Assembly: GCA_963920575.1 (NCBI GenBank)
Contig: OY986973.1
Span: 9,272,607 to 9,336,606, forward strand
DNA length: 64,000 bases
Direction of reading: 5' to 3'
Origin: Narthecium ossifragum
Taxonomy: Eukaryota > Streptophyta > Magnoliopsida > Dioscoreales > Nartheciaceae
Shown here: positions 22,882 to 34,259 of the stretch, one piece after another
Layout: each line of letters starts with the position of its first letter
How positions within the stretch are numbered: position 1 is the stretch's first letter
Notes under the pieces: model-generated
What the model was told of the DNA's origin: nothing
The model's database searches: none
Seen by the model: only the letters and a program-made list of their open reading frames with translations
Program-made: the position numbers and the translations under genes

Positions 22882-24787
22882 AGTTATCGCGCCCCGACCC
22901 GCGTAGGCCCAACCAGGCGGGGCGACGCGAAGCGGAACCTAACCTACTGCGGAAAATTTTGGCGAGGTTTCCCTCTAATCGTAGTGGTTACCCTAGCAAT
23001 TCATAATCATCCTGTATTCACACAAATATTACAAACCCAATGACTGAACTAGAATAGATACATGTCCTCAAAACAGGGAAATTATACATTTATCACTCTC
23101 GTAGGAGACTATCTATAACAAAAGGGGTAAAACTGGAAGATCGCCACCTCTCAAGCACCGCCAGACGCCGCCACGTCCCCAAACACCGGCCCGGTAGGGG
23201 TGACCGAAGAAGAACTAGCGCCAGCACCTGCAAAACACAGTCCGGGTAGGAGTGGGCACTAAGCTCAGCAGGGACACTACACTACGACACTCACAAGGGA
23301 GAGAACACAACAGTGCCGCCCTCAAGCAAGACTTGGGTGTGCAGCAAGGGTCCCATAACCCTTCGCCAGTGTCCTTGAAAGGAGGCCTCAGTCATGTTTC
23401 CCAGCCGAACTGGTCACATACTGGGTTGCCCTCAGCGAGGCAGGAAACCACACTGCCATCTCACTAGCAGGCACCCGACTCTGCTAGGCGGGCAACCACA
23501 CCGCTGAGTAGGCACCTCTTCCACCCAAGAGACAGTGAACCGGACACCGGTTGCACCCACAACGTCTGGCTCGAGGCCGATACGACCTCTAAACATCAAA
23601 CAACATGTATTCAGGTCATCTAACCTTATCATCGAAATCGACTGAATACTACAAATCGAGTCCTGGACCAAGCTACCCGCAATGGTCCTAGAGCTAGATC
23701 CGGGCTACCCAAAAGCCCCGGATCGGCAACGCCCTACACAGATACAACTAATGCGCAACACAATGCATGCTATGGACATGCGCAGGATAATACAGATAAA
23801 CATGCAACAGTATGTGATGATATATCAACAAGGTCTGGGCAGGGCACCCTGCCGCCCCGGGGTGGTGAACATGAAAATAAGGTCTAGGGACTGCTACAGT
23901 GGTACCCCACCAACTGTCAGCAGTCCACCACAACACCTGCACCGAGAAGCAGCCCCGCAAACAACAGCTCACAGATAACACAGATAAAGCCCTCGGCGCA
24001 CGCCGGCATGCGAGGCTAAGGAAAGTTGTAGGGCTACCCGCTCGTTTATTCTAAACATCCCGGGAGTCATGACTCCCCCGGTTCACCACTGCCCTATTAT
24101 AGGGCTGACATGCTTAAACATATGTACCAGGTATTAAGACAGTAAAGAAAATCGTCATACAAAGCCACATGAGCAAAATAAGAAGAGAATTCCTCTCTCT
24201 GCCATAGACGGATCGATCCCTCCCTCAAGGGAGGATCGATCCCGCTAGTGACGGAGAGCAATTCTCCATATTGCGCCGAGTCCGATCGATCCGTCCTCCC
24301 AGGACGATCGATCCGACTCGCGATAGGGAACGTCCCATGCTATCCAAGGCACCGGGATCGATCGCCCCCATCGGGGGCCGATCGATCCTGCTCGGGTCAG
24401 CATGACCAACAAGGAGGGATCGATCCGTCTCACAGATGGATCGATCGCGTTGGGTTCTCCGGTAAACCGACGGCGAGAAATACCGTCGGAAAACTCCACC
24501 AATTCCCACCAAAACCTGGGATCCAGTGGTATGAAGGATTACGAATCCAAAACCGGTGGAAAAACTACAATCTAACAAGTATACAACAAGATCTAAGCAT
24601 AAGAACATCGATAGCCGGAAAAACATCCAAAAACCCGAAGAATGTAGGTAGGAATCCCTACCGGAGCAAGAGTAGCTTCAATCCCAGCTGCTAGGCCTTG
24701 GATCGTCCACGAACTCTTCGAAATCCAGGAATTCTCAGCCCAAGAATCCGGTTTTCCAAAGAGATTTGAGGAAGAAGGTTCTGTCTG

Positions 24788-24797
24788 CTTTATAGGC
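24788..24797 (-). promoter_or_regulatory. LTR TATA box (5' LTR), promoter of the element
   Basis: Minus strand GCCTATAAAG, about 450 bp inside the LTR, directly downstream of the CGATCGATCC array; transcription of the element would start a few tens of bases below 24788. Confidence 0.65.
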
Positions 24798-24817
24798 AAA
24801 CGAACAGACTTAGCAGG

Positions 24818-25035
24818 ATCGATCCGTCCTAGGAGACCGATCGATCCAGCTAAGAGAGCGATCGATCCAGCCAAGGAGACCGATCGATCCAGCCAAGGGA
24901 ACGATCGATCCAACCAAGAGACCGATCGATCCTTCCCTGAGTCCGATAGATCCGTCCCACGAGACCGATCGATCCTTCTCAACGATCCACGTTCCTGTCA
25001 TTGAGTGATCGATCCTTCTAGCAAGGAAGGATCGA
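24818..25035. repeat. CGATCGATCC array upstream of the TATA box (5' LTR)
   Basis: Same array as 15545-15775, with one core mutated (gatagatcc near 24945). Cores are self-complementary GATCGATC. Confidence 0.85.
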
Positions 25036-25249
25036 TCCCTCTTTCGCAGGAAGCTGGACTTGGGTTAAAACTTAAACCCAAGCCCGGATCTTTCGATCCT
25101 GGGTCCCACTAACCATTCTAGCCAAACATTACCACAAACATGGTCAGTGTGTGTACACGCGAGTGTGAAGCAAGCCGACAAGGCGCAATTTACCAAATTG
25201 CCCTTGCGGTCCACGACGAGCCACAGGAGTAGAGGGACGGGTCCTCACA

Positions 25250-25567
25250 CCCGGCCTCCTCCGCCCCCTTCCCTGCGCAGAACTGCTCGTACGTCGTCAC
25301 GCGCACCAGTCCCAGAGCGACTCCCCGCCTGATCCGGCTCTCCATCACCGCCCTCGACCTCAGGATCTAGATCCCTAGGTCCACCACGGGGTCCACTGCG
25401 ATTGAGGAGAGGACGGCGAGCGTGCCGACGAGGGAACTGGTGGGGACACCGGGGAAGAGCCTATCGATATCGGAGAGATCGAGGACCGTGGGGTGCTGCG
25501 GATCACGAGGCAGCGAAGCGGTGGCGTCATCGGAGGCTACTCGAGGCGCATCCCTAGCTCCCATCAA
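25250..25567 (-). pseudogene. proline dehydrogenase fragment, right of the retrotransposon
   Basis: Proline dehydrogenase is the mitochondrial flavoenzyme that starts proline breakdown. The minus strand from 25567 reads LPRDPQHPTVLDLSDIDRLF, then GVPTSSLVGTLAVLSSIAV, VVDLGI-stop-ILRSRAVM, RRGVALGLVRVTTYEQFCAG and KGAEEAG, matching in order the conserved N-terminal region (LF.G..TS.L.R, H/QFCAGE-AEEA). The frame runs into the CCCGG target duplication and resumes at 11127. A TAG at 25367-25369 interrupts it, there is no transit peptide, and the barrel domain with flavin and substrate residues is absent. It was a dead fragment or became one. High GC at third positions contrasts with its AT-rich surroundings. 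Confidence 0.85.
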
Positions 25568-26164
25568 CTTTGAGCGACCCTTTACCTAGGCGTCGGGGTT
25601 TAGGCGGTTGGCAAGGTTAGAGGAGTGGAGGAGAGAGAGAGGAGAGAGGAGAGAGGGAGTTGGGGACGGCGTTCCGGTGAAAGGACGAAGGAGGTGTGGC
25701 CAAAGGCATGGGGCGAGGCCGACGCGGGTTGTGCAGGGCCGACGGCGTGGGGCGGGGTCGACGGCGTGGGCGAGGTCAGTGGGGGGGGACGGGATGTGAC
25801 TGAATAACCAGGTCCGACGGTTTTATTTTTAATTTTTTAAACACCTTTTGCATGACGTGGCATTAATGCAGCCGATACATGGGGAAAGTTATCATTTTTT
25901 TAGGGTCTTGTTTTGCTAGAAAACAAGGGGAGCCTTGTTCGACCAAAACCAAGTTACTGGGGTCCTAAATAGCAAAAAATTCCTGGGTTTTTCATGGGCC
26001 ACGTTCGGCCACTCGACAATTTCTCAGTGAAAATTAAATCAGGCCTCGATCTTCAACTTTAGGCCCATTATTCGATCCAAGAACTCTATACACGATTATA
26101 TTTTACTCTCTACACCTAAGCCCATTACGCGACCCATCAACGCACTATATTTTACTGTGTACAC
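25568..26164. other. gene-free flank, GC-rich to 25800 then AT-rich
   Basis: 25600-25800 is purine/GC rich ('gaggagagagagaggag'). 25880-26160 contains degenerate 'gcccatta-tcgaccc' duplicated words ('tatattttactctctacacctaagcccatta' and 'tatattttactgtgtacacatgca'). No gene recognised. Confidence 0.35.
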
Positions 26165-26630
26165 ATGCATTACTTAACACAACACCAAAATTCTAAATCC
26201 TCATATTTGCAATTAATTTTCAAAATTCCCTTTTTAAAACTAGTGGTGCTGATGGAGGCAGCAAAGGTGGTGATGGTGGTGGTTTGGTGTGATGGTGGTG
26301 GTGGTTGCAGTGGTGACGGAGATGATGGTGGTAGTCGTGACGGTAGCAGTGATGGTGATAAATGGTAACAGCAACCATGACGGTTCTTAGATTGTTCAAC
26401 CATTAATATGAAAAGAATTTTCACAAATTCCAGTTACGGCATTTCTTTAGAAGTTAGAACAGTACTATGAGGGATATTCATGGAATTTTTCTCCTAACTA
26501 AGTGCATATACATTTTTTAGATAAAATTTTTTAATCAAAATACTTAGAGAGAAATGTCTAAATATAAGATTTTATAATGACACATGTAATTGTCCCAAAT
26601 CATTAAAAATGGCTGGAGCATTGGAATTGG
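26165..26630 (+). repeat. dispersed repeat R copy 1, with GGT/GAT microsatellite
   Basis: Matches 46180-46610: 'gtgg-ggaggcagc', a GGTGAT-type trinucleotide tract (26240-26360), 'aagtgcat', 'aatacttagagagaaatgtctaaatat' and 'acacatgtaattgt-ccaaatcattaaaaa'. Element class unknown. Confidence 0.6.
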
Positions 26631-26950
26631 CATGGATCAGGCCTGCCCAATACATACTGAGGTCCTAGGAAAAATTTCAAATGGGGCCTTTAGATTTTAA
26701 TTATTTATCTCAAAAATATACTGTAAAATTTTCAGAATTCAAAATGACCCAATGCTCACAAATATTAGAGTCTCAAACTCTGAATAGTGCAAAATATGAG
26801 AGAAAATTAGTTTCAGAGGACCAGTTAGAGATATAATAACGTAAAACAGAAAGAAAAGGTGGACTAAAATGTGCAATATCAAATATGAACTTATGCGAAT
26901 CGAATTCTACAAATTAGGTAAAAACCTTCTATACAAAAGGTATACAAACA
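26631..26950. other. AT-rich, nothing recognised
   Basis: No coding or repeat signal beyond composition; 'ggggcctttagatttt' and 'aaaatttcaga' are not diagnostic. Confidence 0.3.
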
Positions 26951-27605
26951 CTAGGGATGGCAATGGACCCGGTTTCCCCGGTAACCTGCTCCACCCCCCC
27001 GCTTGGGTCAGGGAAATGGGGTAATTACCGGGTTGACAGGGCGGGCCGAATTAAACTGGGCGGGGTTAATCTTTGGGATGGGGCGGGGATGAGTTTTGGT
27101 CAACCCGCTCCGCTTTCAACCTAGCCCGAATTTAATTCTATTATATTTTTATAAATTTAGTTTCTAATATCATATTAAAAAATATTTCTTATTTATCTAT
27201 GTTTAATAGTTTTTATGAAAGTTTAAACAAGTTTTTATTTCAACACACCTAACAGTACCCCCATTCAACCCACGTACGACAACCTCTCCCTCTCTTATTC
27301 TCCGACATTGATATTACCAATTTGGCATCGGTTGCATTTTGATAATTTATTCTTGTCTTGTTCGTTTATTTTGTAATCTTTTTGAACTGCTATGGATTGT
27401 ACTATTATACTATTCTACATGAAACTTGACAGATTTGTGTTTAAAATTATCGACATCTTGAATTTTTTTAATGAAAATGAGAGAATCCCAAACGGGGCGG
27501 GGCAAAGATGGAGAAAATATAGATGGGGCGGGGATAGGACGAACTTCTTGCGTCGCAACGGGACATGAATGACGATGAGGCAAGATAAAAAATTTTAGGA
27601 CGGGG
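26951..27605 (+). mobile_element. hAT-like non-autonomous element or fragment
   Basis: Starts at ACTAGGGATGGCAATGG followed by GGGCGGGG-rich subterminal sequence (26960-27125). A second GGGGCGGGG-rich stretch lies at 27490-27535. This 'AGGGATGGCAA' plus GGGGCGGGG layout is common at hAT ends in plants. An inverted partner end was not found, so the right limit is uncertain. Confidence 0.4.
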
Positions 27606-27659
27606 ATGTGTTCGACAATAAAATCGAGATCTCGGAGGAACGAGATTTGTTAATTTTAT

Positions 27660-29753
27660 TGTGATCAAAAGTTTGAATTACATGGTGGGATTTGCGGGAA
27701 CAACACTCCTGAGTTCCCAACATCATCACAAGCTGCATATCCTCTTTTCCTTGGGAAATTGCATACCGATGATGAGATTGGCAACCCATCAATTACAACC
27801 CAAAAGGGAAAACCCCTGATTAAGGATTCGGGCCTTAAAATCCCGCTACATCCAAAATGAAAAAATAAGAAGAGGAAGAAGAAAGGAAATAAGAAGGATC
27901 TTGGGTGAAGGCTTAAGCCTTCGACCCGCACCTTCGTTGCCAATGAAGAACCCTTGAATCTCTTGTTTTGAGCTTTTGGTTTGATGACACGATCTTCAAG
28001 GAAATAAATTTCCTTCTTCTATTTCTCGGCGTCTTCAAGGAAATAAATTTCCTTCCTCTCCGAGCCTTCTTCAACCTTCTATCTATTAGCCTCCATTCAC
28101 CCACCTCCCCCTCTATTTATAGGTGTTAGGAGAGGTTAGGCGGGATTTCCGAAATTTGAAAAGTCGTTGGCTTGATTCTCACGGCTGAGAGAGTCACGGT
28201 TTGAGATGAAATCAAATCTCCTCATTTATTATTTTTTAATACTTTGCAAAAAACGTGTGTGTAGGAGGGCTGAGAGGAGATCCAATTTGTTGGGATGTAT
28301 GATGTTGTTCCCTCGGAATTTTTTGTTAACCTACACCCTACTTTATGTTGCTCCCTCGGAATTTTTTGTTAACTACACCCTACTCCAAGTCTCCAATTGT
28401 ATGATGCCATGTCACATCTTATAATGCTGATGGAAGGCTTGGACATAGGTATGCACACTTTTATTTAGGTCGGTTTGAGAAGATATGTGGAGTTTAGATT
28501 TGATCTACTCAAATTTCAAACTTTATATCCGAGTTTAGATATGTGTGCATATCTTTTCTCTCGGGTGGAGTTAGATCTATTCGAACCTATTTGTTTAAAT
28601 TTCAAATATTTAAACATATTGTAATTTACCTTAACGCCCTTGGGCAAGGGGTAAGTGTAAATTCCTATAATACCCCTGTTATCGATCATTTGTCTTTTGA
28701 CCAAAATACCCTTAGACCAGGTAGGAATGCTTTCACATATATTTGGATCATTATACCCCTGGAGGTTTAGAGTGTCCAAAATACCCTCGACCCTCGTAGC
28801 TTGTATAGGATGCCATCAAAGCTTTAAGAAGGCTGATATGAGGATGAAATTACCAAAATACCCTTTTGGTACTTTGGTTGGTATGATATTCATATATGTT
28901 TTGGACAATAATGCCTTTAAAATAAATGATACTTTAAAGGGTGAATACAATATTTGTCATGTATGTTTGTGACAAATATGCATTTATAGCAAATGACCAA
29001 AATACCCCTGGGGGCTAAATGACCAAAAATGCCCTTTTTATATGTCCCTGGTTTATGTAGGATGCCTTCAAAATCATTAAGGACTAATTTAGAATGTTCT
29101 AGGTGGGTCAAGCCTATATTTGACTATAATGACCAAAATACCCCTAGAAGGCAAATTTTACCAAAATACCCTTTATGCTTCCGGTTTGTGTAAAATGTTA
29201 TAAAAACCATACAGGGATATTTCTTAGATATTGTAGGGATCCTGAACATGTATTTTGATCAAAATTCCCAAAATACGCCACAGCGACCAGAATTACCAAA
29301 ATGCCCCCGAGTCCTTCTAACTTAAGTAGGATGTTATCCGGATCATGTAAAAGGCATGATGGGTTATAAGAGAGAGTCCAAGCATATATTTTGCTTAAAT
29401 CCCCAAAGTACCATTGATGTGGTAAAATTACCAAAATACCCCTATATCGGCTTAGCTTTTGTAGGATGCCGTAAAAGCTAGATAGGGTTATGATATAATA
29501 TTTATAGAGTTCATGCAAGTAATTTGTCCTGAATTTCTAAAATACCCTTGGGCGGGTAAAATTACCGGAACGCCCTTCATGCTTCTAGTTCGTGTAAGAT
29601 ACTTTCAACACCATGAAGGATCACATATAGAGCAGTGTATGTGTGCTCTTTGTATGTTTGAACTTGTATTTGTGTTTGAAGAATGTCCGAGGCAAGTAGG
29701 GGTAATTTCGTAAATACCCTCAAATTTGACCTTAGTCAAAATTGGTGTCTACA
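27660..29753 (+). mobile_element. LTR-like region ending ...TGTCTACA, probable TAT-lineage type
   Basis: A TATA box (CTCTATTTATAG, 28111-28122) is followed by 1.2 kb rich in 'accaaaatacccct' and 'aattaccaaaat-ccc' words, and the stretch ends in CAAAATTGGTGTCTACA at 29753. The region at 57.6-59.45 kb has the same plan and ends CAAAATTGATGTCAACA. Blocks near 27781-27830 resemble 57645-57690. The 5' boundary is not defined. Only this LTR is seen; what follows is lost in the gap. Confidence 0.5.
28301..28387. repeat. tandem duplication of about 43 bp
   Basis: 'tccctcggaattttttgttaac' then 'tacaccctact' occurs twice in a row. Confidence 0.8.
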
Positions 29754-29854
29754 GGATGGGATAAGTGAAACCCGTCCCAGCCCGGCGATCGCCATTGCTA
29801 ACAAACACTATGCAAAAGCTTTCATTTGGGTTTAATAACTTTTACTTTCTTTGG

Positions 29855-30054
29855 NNNNNNNNNNNNNNNNNNNNNNNNNNNNNNNNNNNNNNNNNNNNNN
29901 NNNNNNNNNNNNNNNNNNNNNNNNNNNNNNNNNNNNNNNNNNNNNNNNNNNNNNNNNNNNNNNNNNNNNNNNNNNNNNNNNNNNNNNNNNNNNNNNNNNN
30001 NNNNNNNNNNNNNNNNNNNNNNNNNNNNNNNNNNNNNNNNNNNNNNNNNNNNNN
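29855..30054. other. assembly gap of 200 N
   Basis: A run of exactly 200 N, probably a fixed-size placeholder; it lies right before a high-GC tandem repeat. Confidence 0.98.
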
Positions 30055-30595
30055 GATTCGCCGCCCAGACGCCCTCGACGCCGCCCCGGCTTCCAGATCC
30101 GCCGCCGCCCCGGCTTTCAGATCCGCCCCCGCTGCTGCTCCCAGGCTCCGCCCCGGCTTCCAGATCCACCCCCCCCCCCTCCCCGCAGTCGGTCCGGCTT
30201 CTAGATCTGCCCCCGCCGCCGCTCCGACTTCCAGATTCGCCCCCGCCGCTGCTCCCAGGCTCCGCCCAGGCTTCCAGCTCTGTCCCGGCTTCTAGATCCG
30301 CCCCCATAGCCGCTCCGGCGCTCCGCCCAAGCTCCCATCTCCTCCCCGGCTTCCAGATCCGCCCCCGCCGCCGCTCCCAGGCTCCACCCCAGCTTCTAGA
30401 TCTGCCCCAGCCGCGGCTCCCAGGCTCCACCCCGGCTTCTAGATCCGCCCCCGCCGCTGCTCCCAGGCTCCACCCCGGCTTGTAGATCCGCCCCCGCCGC
30501 TGCTCCGGCTTCCATATCAGCCCTCACCTCACTGTCGCCGCTCTGGCTTCCAAATCCAGATCCGGGCTTCCTCCGCCGTCCTTTTCTAGATCCGG
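30055..30595. repeat. GC-rich minisatellite (unit about 42-46 bp)
   Basis: The unit reads approximately ccggcttctagatccgcc, cccgccgctgctcccagg, ctccacc, repeated about a dozen times with drift. Both strands are open over hundreds of bases only because of composition. It borders the gap and may extend into it. Confidence 0.85.
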
Positions 30596-30689
30596 CCTGG
30601 CCAGATTTTCTTCAATTTTGCATGAAAATTGAAGAAAAAAAATTTGAAATTACTTCCCAGAAATTGGAAAGCTACTTCCAAGAAATTTC

Positions 30690-31860
30690 CCAGAAATTTG
30701 TAGTTACTTCTAGTAATTGTAAATGGCAGGATAAGGGTATGGAAATTGGGAAGTAACTATCAATATTTGTAGTTACTTCCCAAAAATTGTAATAGAAAAA
30801 TGCTTGAAACTATTTATAGAATATCTATTTTTTAAGTATTGAAATTACTTTACAGTAATTGTAGTATCTTTTAAGAAAATTTTAGTTTTTGTGTGGGAAA
30901 AAGTTACTACAAAAAAGTTATTACAATAATTGATAGTTACTTTCCATTCCTGGTAGTTACTTTCCAATACCTAGTAGTTACTTTACACTTTCTTGTAGTT
31001 ACTTCCCATTTCTGGTAGTTACTTCACACTCCCATGTAGTTACTTTCCATTTCTGATAGTTACTTTCCAATCCTTCATAGTTACTTTACCCTCTCTTGTA
31101 GTTACTTTTCATTTATGATAGTTACTTTCACTTTCCAATATTTGGTAGTTACTTTTCAATATTTAGTAGTTACTTACCAATATTGGTAGTTACTTTCCAA
31201 TATTTGGTAGTTATTTCACAATATTTGTAATAATTTTCCAATATTTTGTAGTTAGTTTCCAATATTTGTAGTCACTTTCGAATATTTGGTAATTACTCCC
31301 CCATATTTGTAGTTACTTCCCCAATATTTGGTAGTTACTTCCATTATTTTGTAGTTACTTTCCAATATTTGGTAATTACTTTTCAATATTTAGTAGTTAC
31401 TTTTCAATTTTTGGTAATCATTTTCAATATTTGGTAATTACTTTTCAATATTTGGTAGTTACTTCATTATCTTGTAATTACTTCCCAATATTTGTAAACA
31501 CTTTTCAATTGTAGTTACTTTCTAGCTAATATTTGTTGTTACTTTTCAATATTTGGTAGTTACTTTCTAGCTAATATTTGTAGTTACTTTCCAATATTTG
31601 GTAGTTACTTCCCAATATTTAGTAGTTACTTACCAATATTGGTAGTTACTTTCCAATATTTGGTAGTTACTTCACAATATTTGTAATAATTTTCCAATAT
31701 TTTGTAGTTACTTTCCAATATTTGTAGTCACTTTCGAATATTTGGTAATTACTTTCCAATATTTGTAGTTACTTTTCCAATATTTGGTAGTTACTTCCGT
31801 TATTTTGTAGTCACTTTCCAATATTTGGTAACCACTTTCCAATATTTAGTAATTGCGTTA
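30690..31860. repeat. AT-rich minisatellite (unit about 22 bp: tagttactttccaatatttgg)
   Basis: More than 1.1 kb of degenerate copies of gtagttactttccaatattt, with variants 'taattactttt' and 'tagtcactttc'. Higher-order repetition is visible: 31200-31330 and 31690-31800 share the same order of variants, including 'caatatttgtaataattttcc'. Confidence 0.88.
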
Positions 31861-32812
31861 AAAAAAAATTTCGCAAAAAATTTCTATATTCCATTAATTT
31901 TTCCTACTTTTCTACCATTTTTCCTATTTTTTCGCATATTTTTCTATTTTCCGTTAATTTTTTCTACCTTTCAGTAATTTCCTTTTTTACCGTTAATGGC
32001 TGTGCCCAAAAAAAATTCCAAATTTTGTTTATATTTTCTGGTATTTTTTTATACTTTTCTACCATTTTTCTCATTTTTCCGGCAATTTTCTTATTTTCTG
32101 GTATTTTTCATCTATTTTTCAGTATTTTGTTTTTTAGTTTTAATGCCCGCATTAATGCATGCATCCATATGGCTGGATGCATGCATGCCTTTTCTGTATT
32201 GGGAATAGGTGTATGTATTCCCAACCACTCCAATTAATATCAACCAACTAATTCAAAAACTATCCATCCATCTCCCATTTAAAAAAATACATAAAGAGTA
32301 TTTTAGAGATAAAAAAATACAGCTGTGCACAAAAGAAACTAAATGCCTTAAAATTTTTTAATGAAACTAAATAACAAACAACTCCTCCCAAAGAGACTAA
32401 ACGTCAATTTTTCGTAAATCTTGTAGCCTCATAGATGTATATGACATTTGATTTTTTAAACTCAAATTTGAGGCACAAAGAAAAGTACTATAAATATACT
32501 ATAGTGGTATACCGGTATTCAAGTAATTCAGATTTGAGCCCCATTAATATGCGAGACCTTTTTGGGAACCCCAATATGAGGTTATGTACTCTAGTGGGAT
32601 AAAAGTAATTGAGATTTGGGCCCAAAATCCAATATGAAAGCTGTTAGGAACATCAACTGAGTCCTCGAATATGTGCCCCTTGGGCCCCAATGAAGGCCCT
32701 GCTAGGCATTTGCCTTAGTTGCCCATCTATTGGGCCAGGCAAGAGGACAATAGAGGGTGGGTAGGATTTGGGAGCCCCTGACTCCAAAACCACCGACCTC
32801 CACGTAGAGGTG
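31861..32812. other. AT-rich, gene-free; contains a perfect hairpin at 32155-32186
   Basis: T-rich short words ('ttttctacc-tttt', 'ttccgttaatttttt') to 32120. Then a 13-bp perfect inverted repeat atgcatgcatcca / tggatgcatgcat around a 6-base loop. No protein recognised. Confidence 0.5.
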
Positions 32813-33056
32813 TCAAACGTGTTGTGCTGTGCTGGCCCGACCCATGAAATTGAGGCCCATGTCGTGCTAGTGCTCGTGTCGTGTCCGCCCACCAAACCAA
32901 TGTGCCCGTGCTCGTGTCAGCCCAAGAAGTCAACTCCAAACCCAGCCCGGCCCATGGTCCATGCACTAACGTGTCATTGCCGCACACGACAAGCCCACGT
33001 GCCCCCGTATTATGGGCTAGGCCAAAGGCCCACAACCCTTGGACAACCTTGCCACC
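32813..33056 (+). mobile_element. hAT-like terminus
   Basis: TAGAGGTGTCAAACGTG followed by repeated 'ggcccg', 'gtgctgtgctggcccgac', 'gctcgtgtc' and 'gcccatggtcc'; the same type of end is found in reverse at 5131-5605. The other end was not found. Confidence 0.4.
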
Positions 33057-33834
33057 CAAAAAAATAGAAAAAATGGAAAAAAAAAGAAAAAAAAAGGAGA
33101 AAAAGGGAAATAAAATATTTTTTCATTCATAACTTTCAATACATACATAGATAAAGCCCTAGTAGGGCATCATTACACGATAAAGACATGCTATTCCAAC
33201 TTAACTGACCGCCCTAGGCCTATGGGGAACCTGGGCGATGATGGAGGACATAGGGGGGACATCGGCGGCGATGGTAGAAGGCCATAGGGGCCGAAGCAGA
33301 GGACCGGATAGGTCCGAAGGTGACCCAAGAGGGCATCAGAGAGGGTATAATCGAAGGCTAGCCCGGGAGCACCGTAGGAGTGCACCACGTCAGGCGGAGG
33401 GCCGAATGAGGGCACCACGTCAAGCGGAGGGCCGGGGGAGGCCACCACGTCAGGCAGAGGGTCGGTGGAGGGCACCAGGATTGGCGAACGGCTGGCGGAG
33501 GGCACCATGGCAAGGGGATGGCCGGAGCAGGGTTGGAGGAGAACCATACACGCAGTAGGAAACCAAAGAAGACCATTCAAGCCGGAGAAGATTACCCTGT
33601 ACACTTGGTGGAACACAACCATGACCATAGAGGTCGCAGGAAGGCCGGAGGAGGACCGAGGGGGGCGAGGTTATCGTCCGGCAGGAACCGTGCGGCGAGG
33701 TTGGAGGGACACAGGAGAGCGGCGTCGGCGAGGCAGAGTCAGCGGATCGAGGCCATCGAGGGCCTGGAGGGCCTCACAACAACGACGCAACAACATTGAT
33801 TGTTCCTTCGTACATCTTACAATATTGCCAGGCG
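33057..33834. repeat. GC-rich sequence with a 30-36 bp tandem repeat (33380-33525)
   Basis: 'gcaccacgtcaggcggagggc' style units occur about five times with substitutions. An A-rich tract lies at 33057-33110. Open frames on both strands reflect composition; no domain recognised. Confidence 0.5.
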
Positions 33835-34165
33835 TCGGCCACTTGATTGTTCTTTCATCACTTGAATTACATTTCCAACTTCTTAAGCTCTTAACAAAAC
33901 TAGAAGAAAAAGACAGATTGAATAGATTTTGTGAGGATGAATGAAGGGTTGGGGGGCTATTTATAGAGTTTTAGAGATTTTTTTGAATTTTTATAATGAC
34001 CATAATACCCTTAAATTTAGCTGTTTTATGACCGTTGAAAGGGGTATTTTGGTCATTCATAAAAGATTACATTCATACCCTTCCAAGCTAGTCGTTTTAT
34101 GGCAGTTGAGAGGGGCATTATGGTCAAAATTCAAAATAGTAATTGTTATGTATCAAAATTTGAAA
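33835..34165 (+). repeat. dispersed repeat copy 2 (LTR-like, matches 4765-5130)
   Basis: Has the same order of words as copy 1, including the TATA-like ctatttatag at 33957-33966 and two 'ttttatg-c-gttgaaaggggtatt' segments. Confidence 0.6.
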
Positions 34166-34259
34166 TGACAGCCTATCATCGTAGCCGCTAGATCAAAACC
34201 ATCAATCAAAACCATCTTAGCTGTTAGATGCTTGGAATTTAAAGAGGGATATGAGGAAA

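Larger units (their letters stand above)
11128..25249 (-). mobile_element. complete Del/Tekay-like Ty3 retrotransposon with two nested solo LTRs
   Basis: LTRs at 11128-15982 (itself interrupted) and 22885-25249 flank gag-pol on the minus strand, with a tRNA-Met primer site at 22870-22881 and a purine-rich tract beside 15982. The 5 bases on each side are CCCGG (11123-11127 and 25250-25254), a perfect target duplication, so this is one insertion. Removing the nested LTRs and one copy of each of their duplications leaves about 9.3 kb, a normal size for the clade. The two LTRs remain very alike, differing mostly by C/T changes plus a deletion of about 57 bp in the left one near 14768, so the insertion is not ancient. 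The coding region has several stops and a gag deletion; it could only move with helper proteins. Confidence 0.93.
22885..25249 (-). repeat. 5' LTR of the Del/Tekay-like element (2365 bp)
   Basis: Plus-strand ends TATCGCGCC (one change from TGTCGCGCC) and GTCCTCACA. It contains, in transcriptional order, the GATCGATC array 25035-24818, the TATA at 24797-24788, the downstream palindrome cluster 24446-24206 and the 3' part shared with all family A LTRs. It keeps a segment near 23975-24045 that is deleted from the 3' LTR. Confidence 0.93.

Noticed and set aside
29765..30485. Long open frames on both strands spanning the N run
   Set aside because: Unknown bases are read as open and the rest is a GC-rich minisatellite; not genes.
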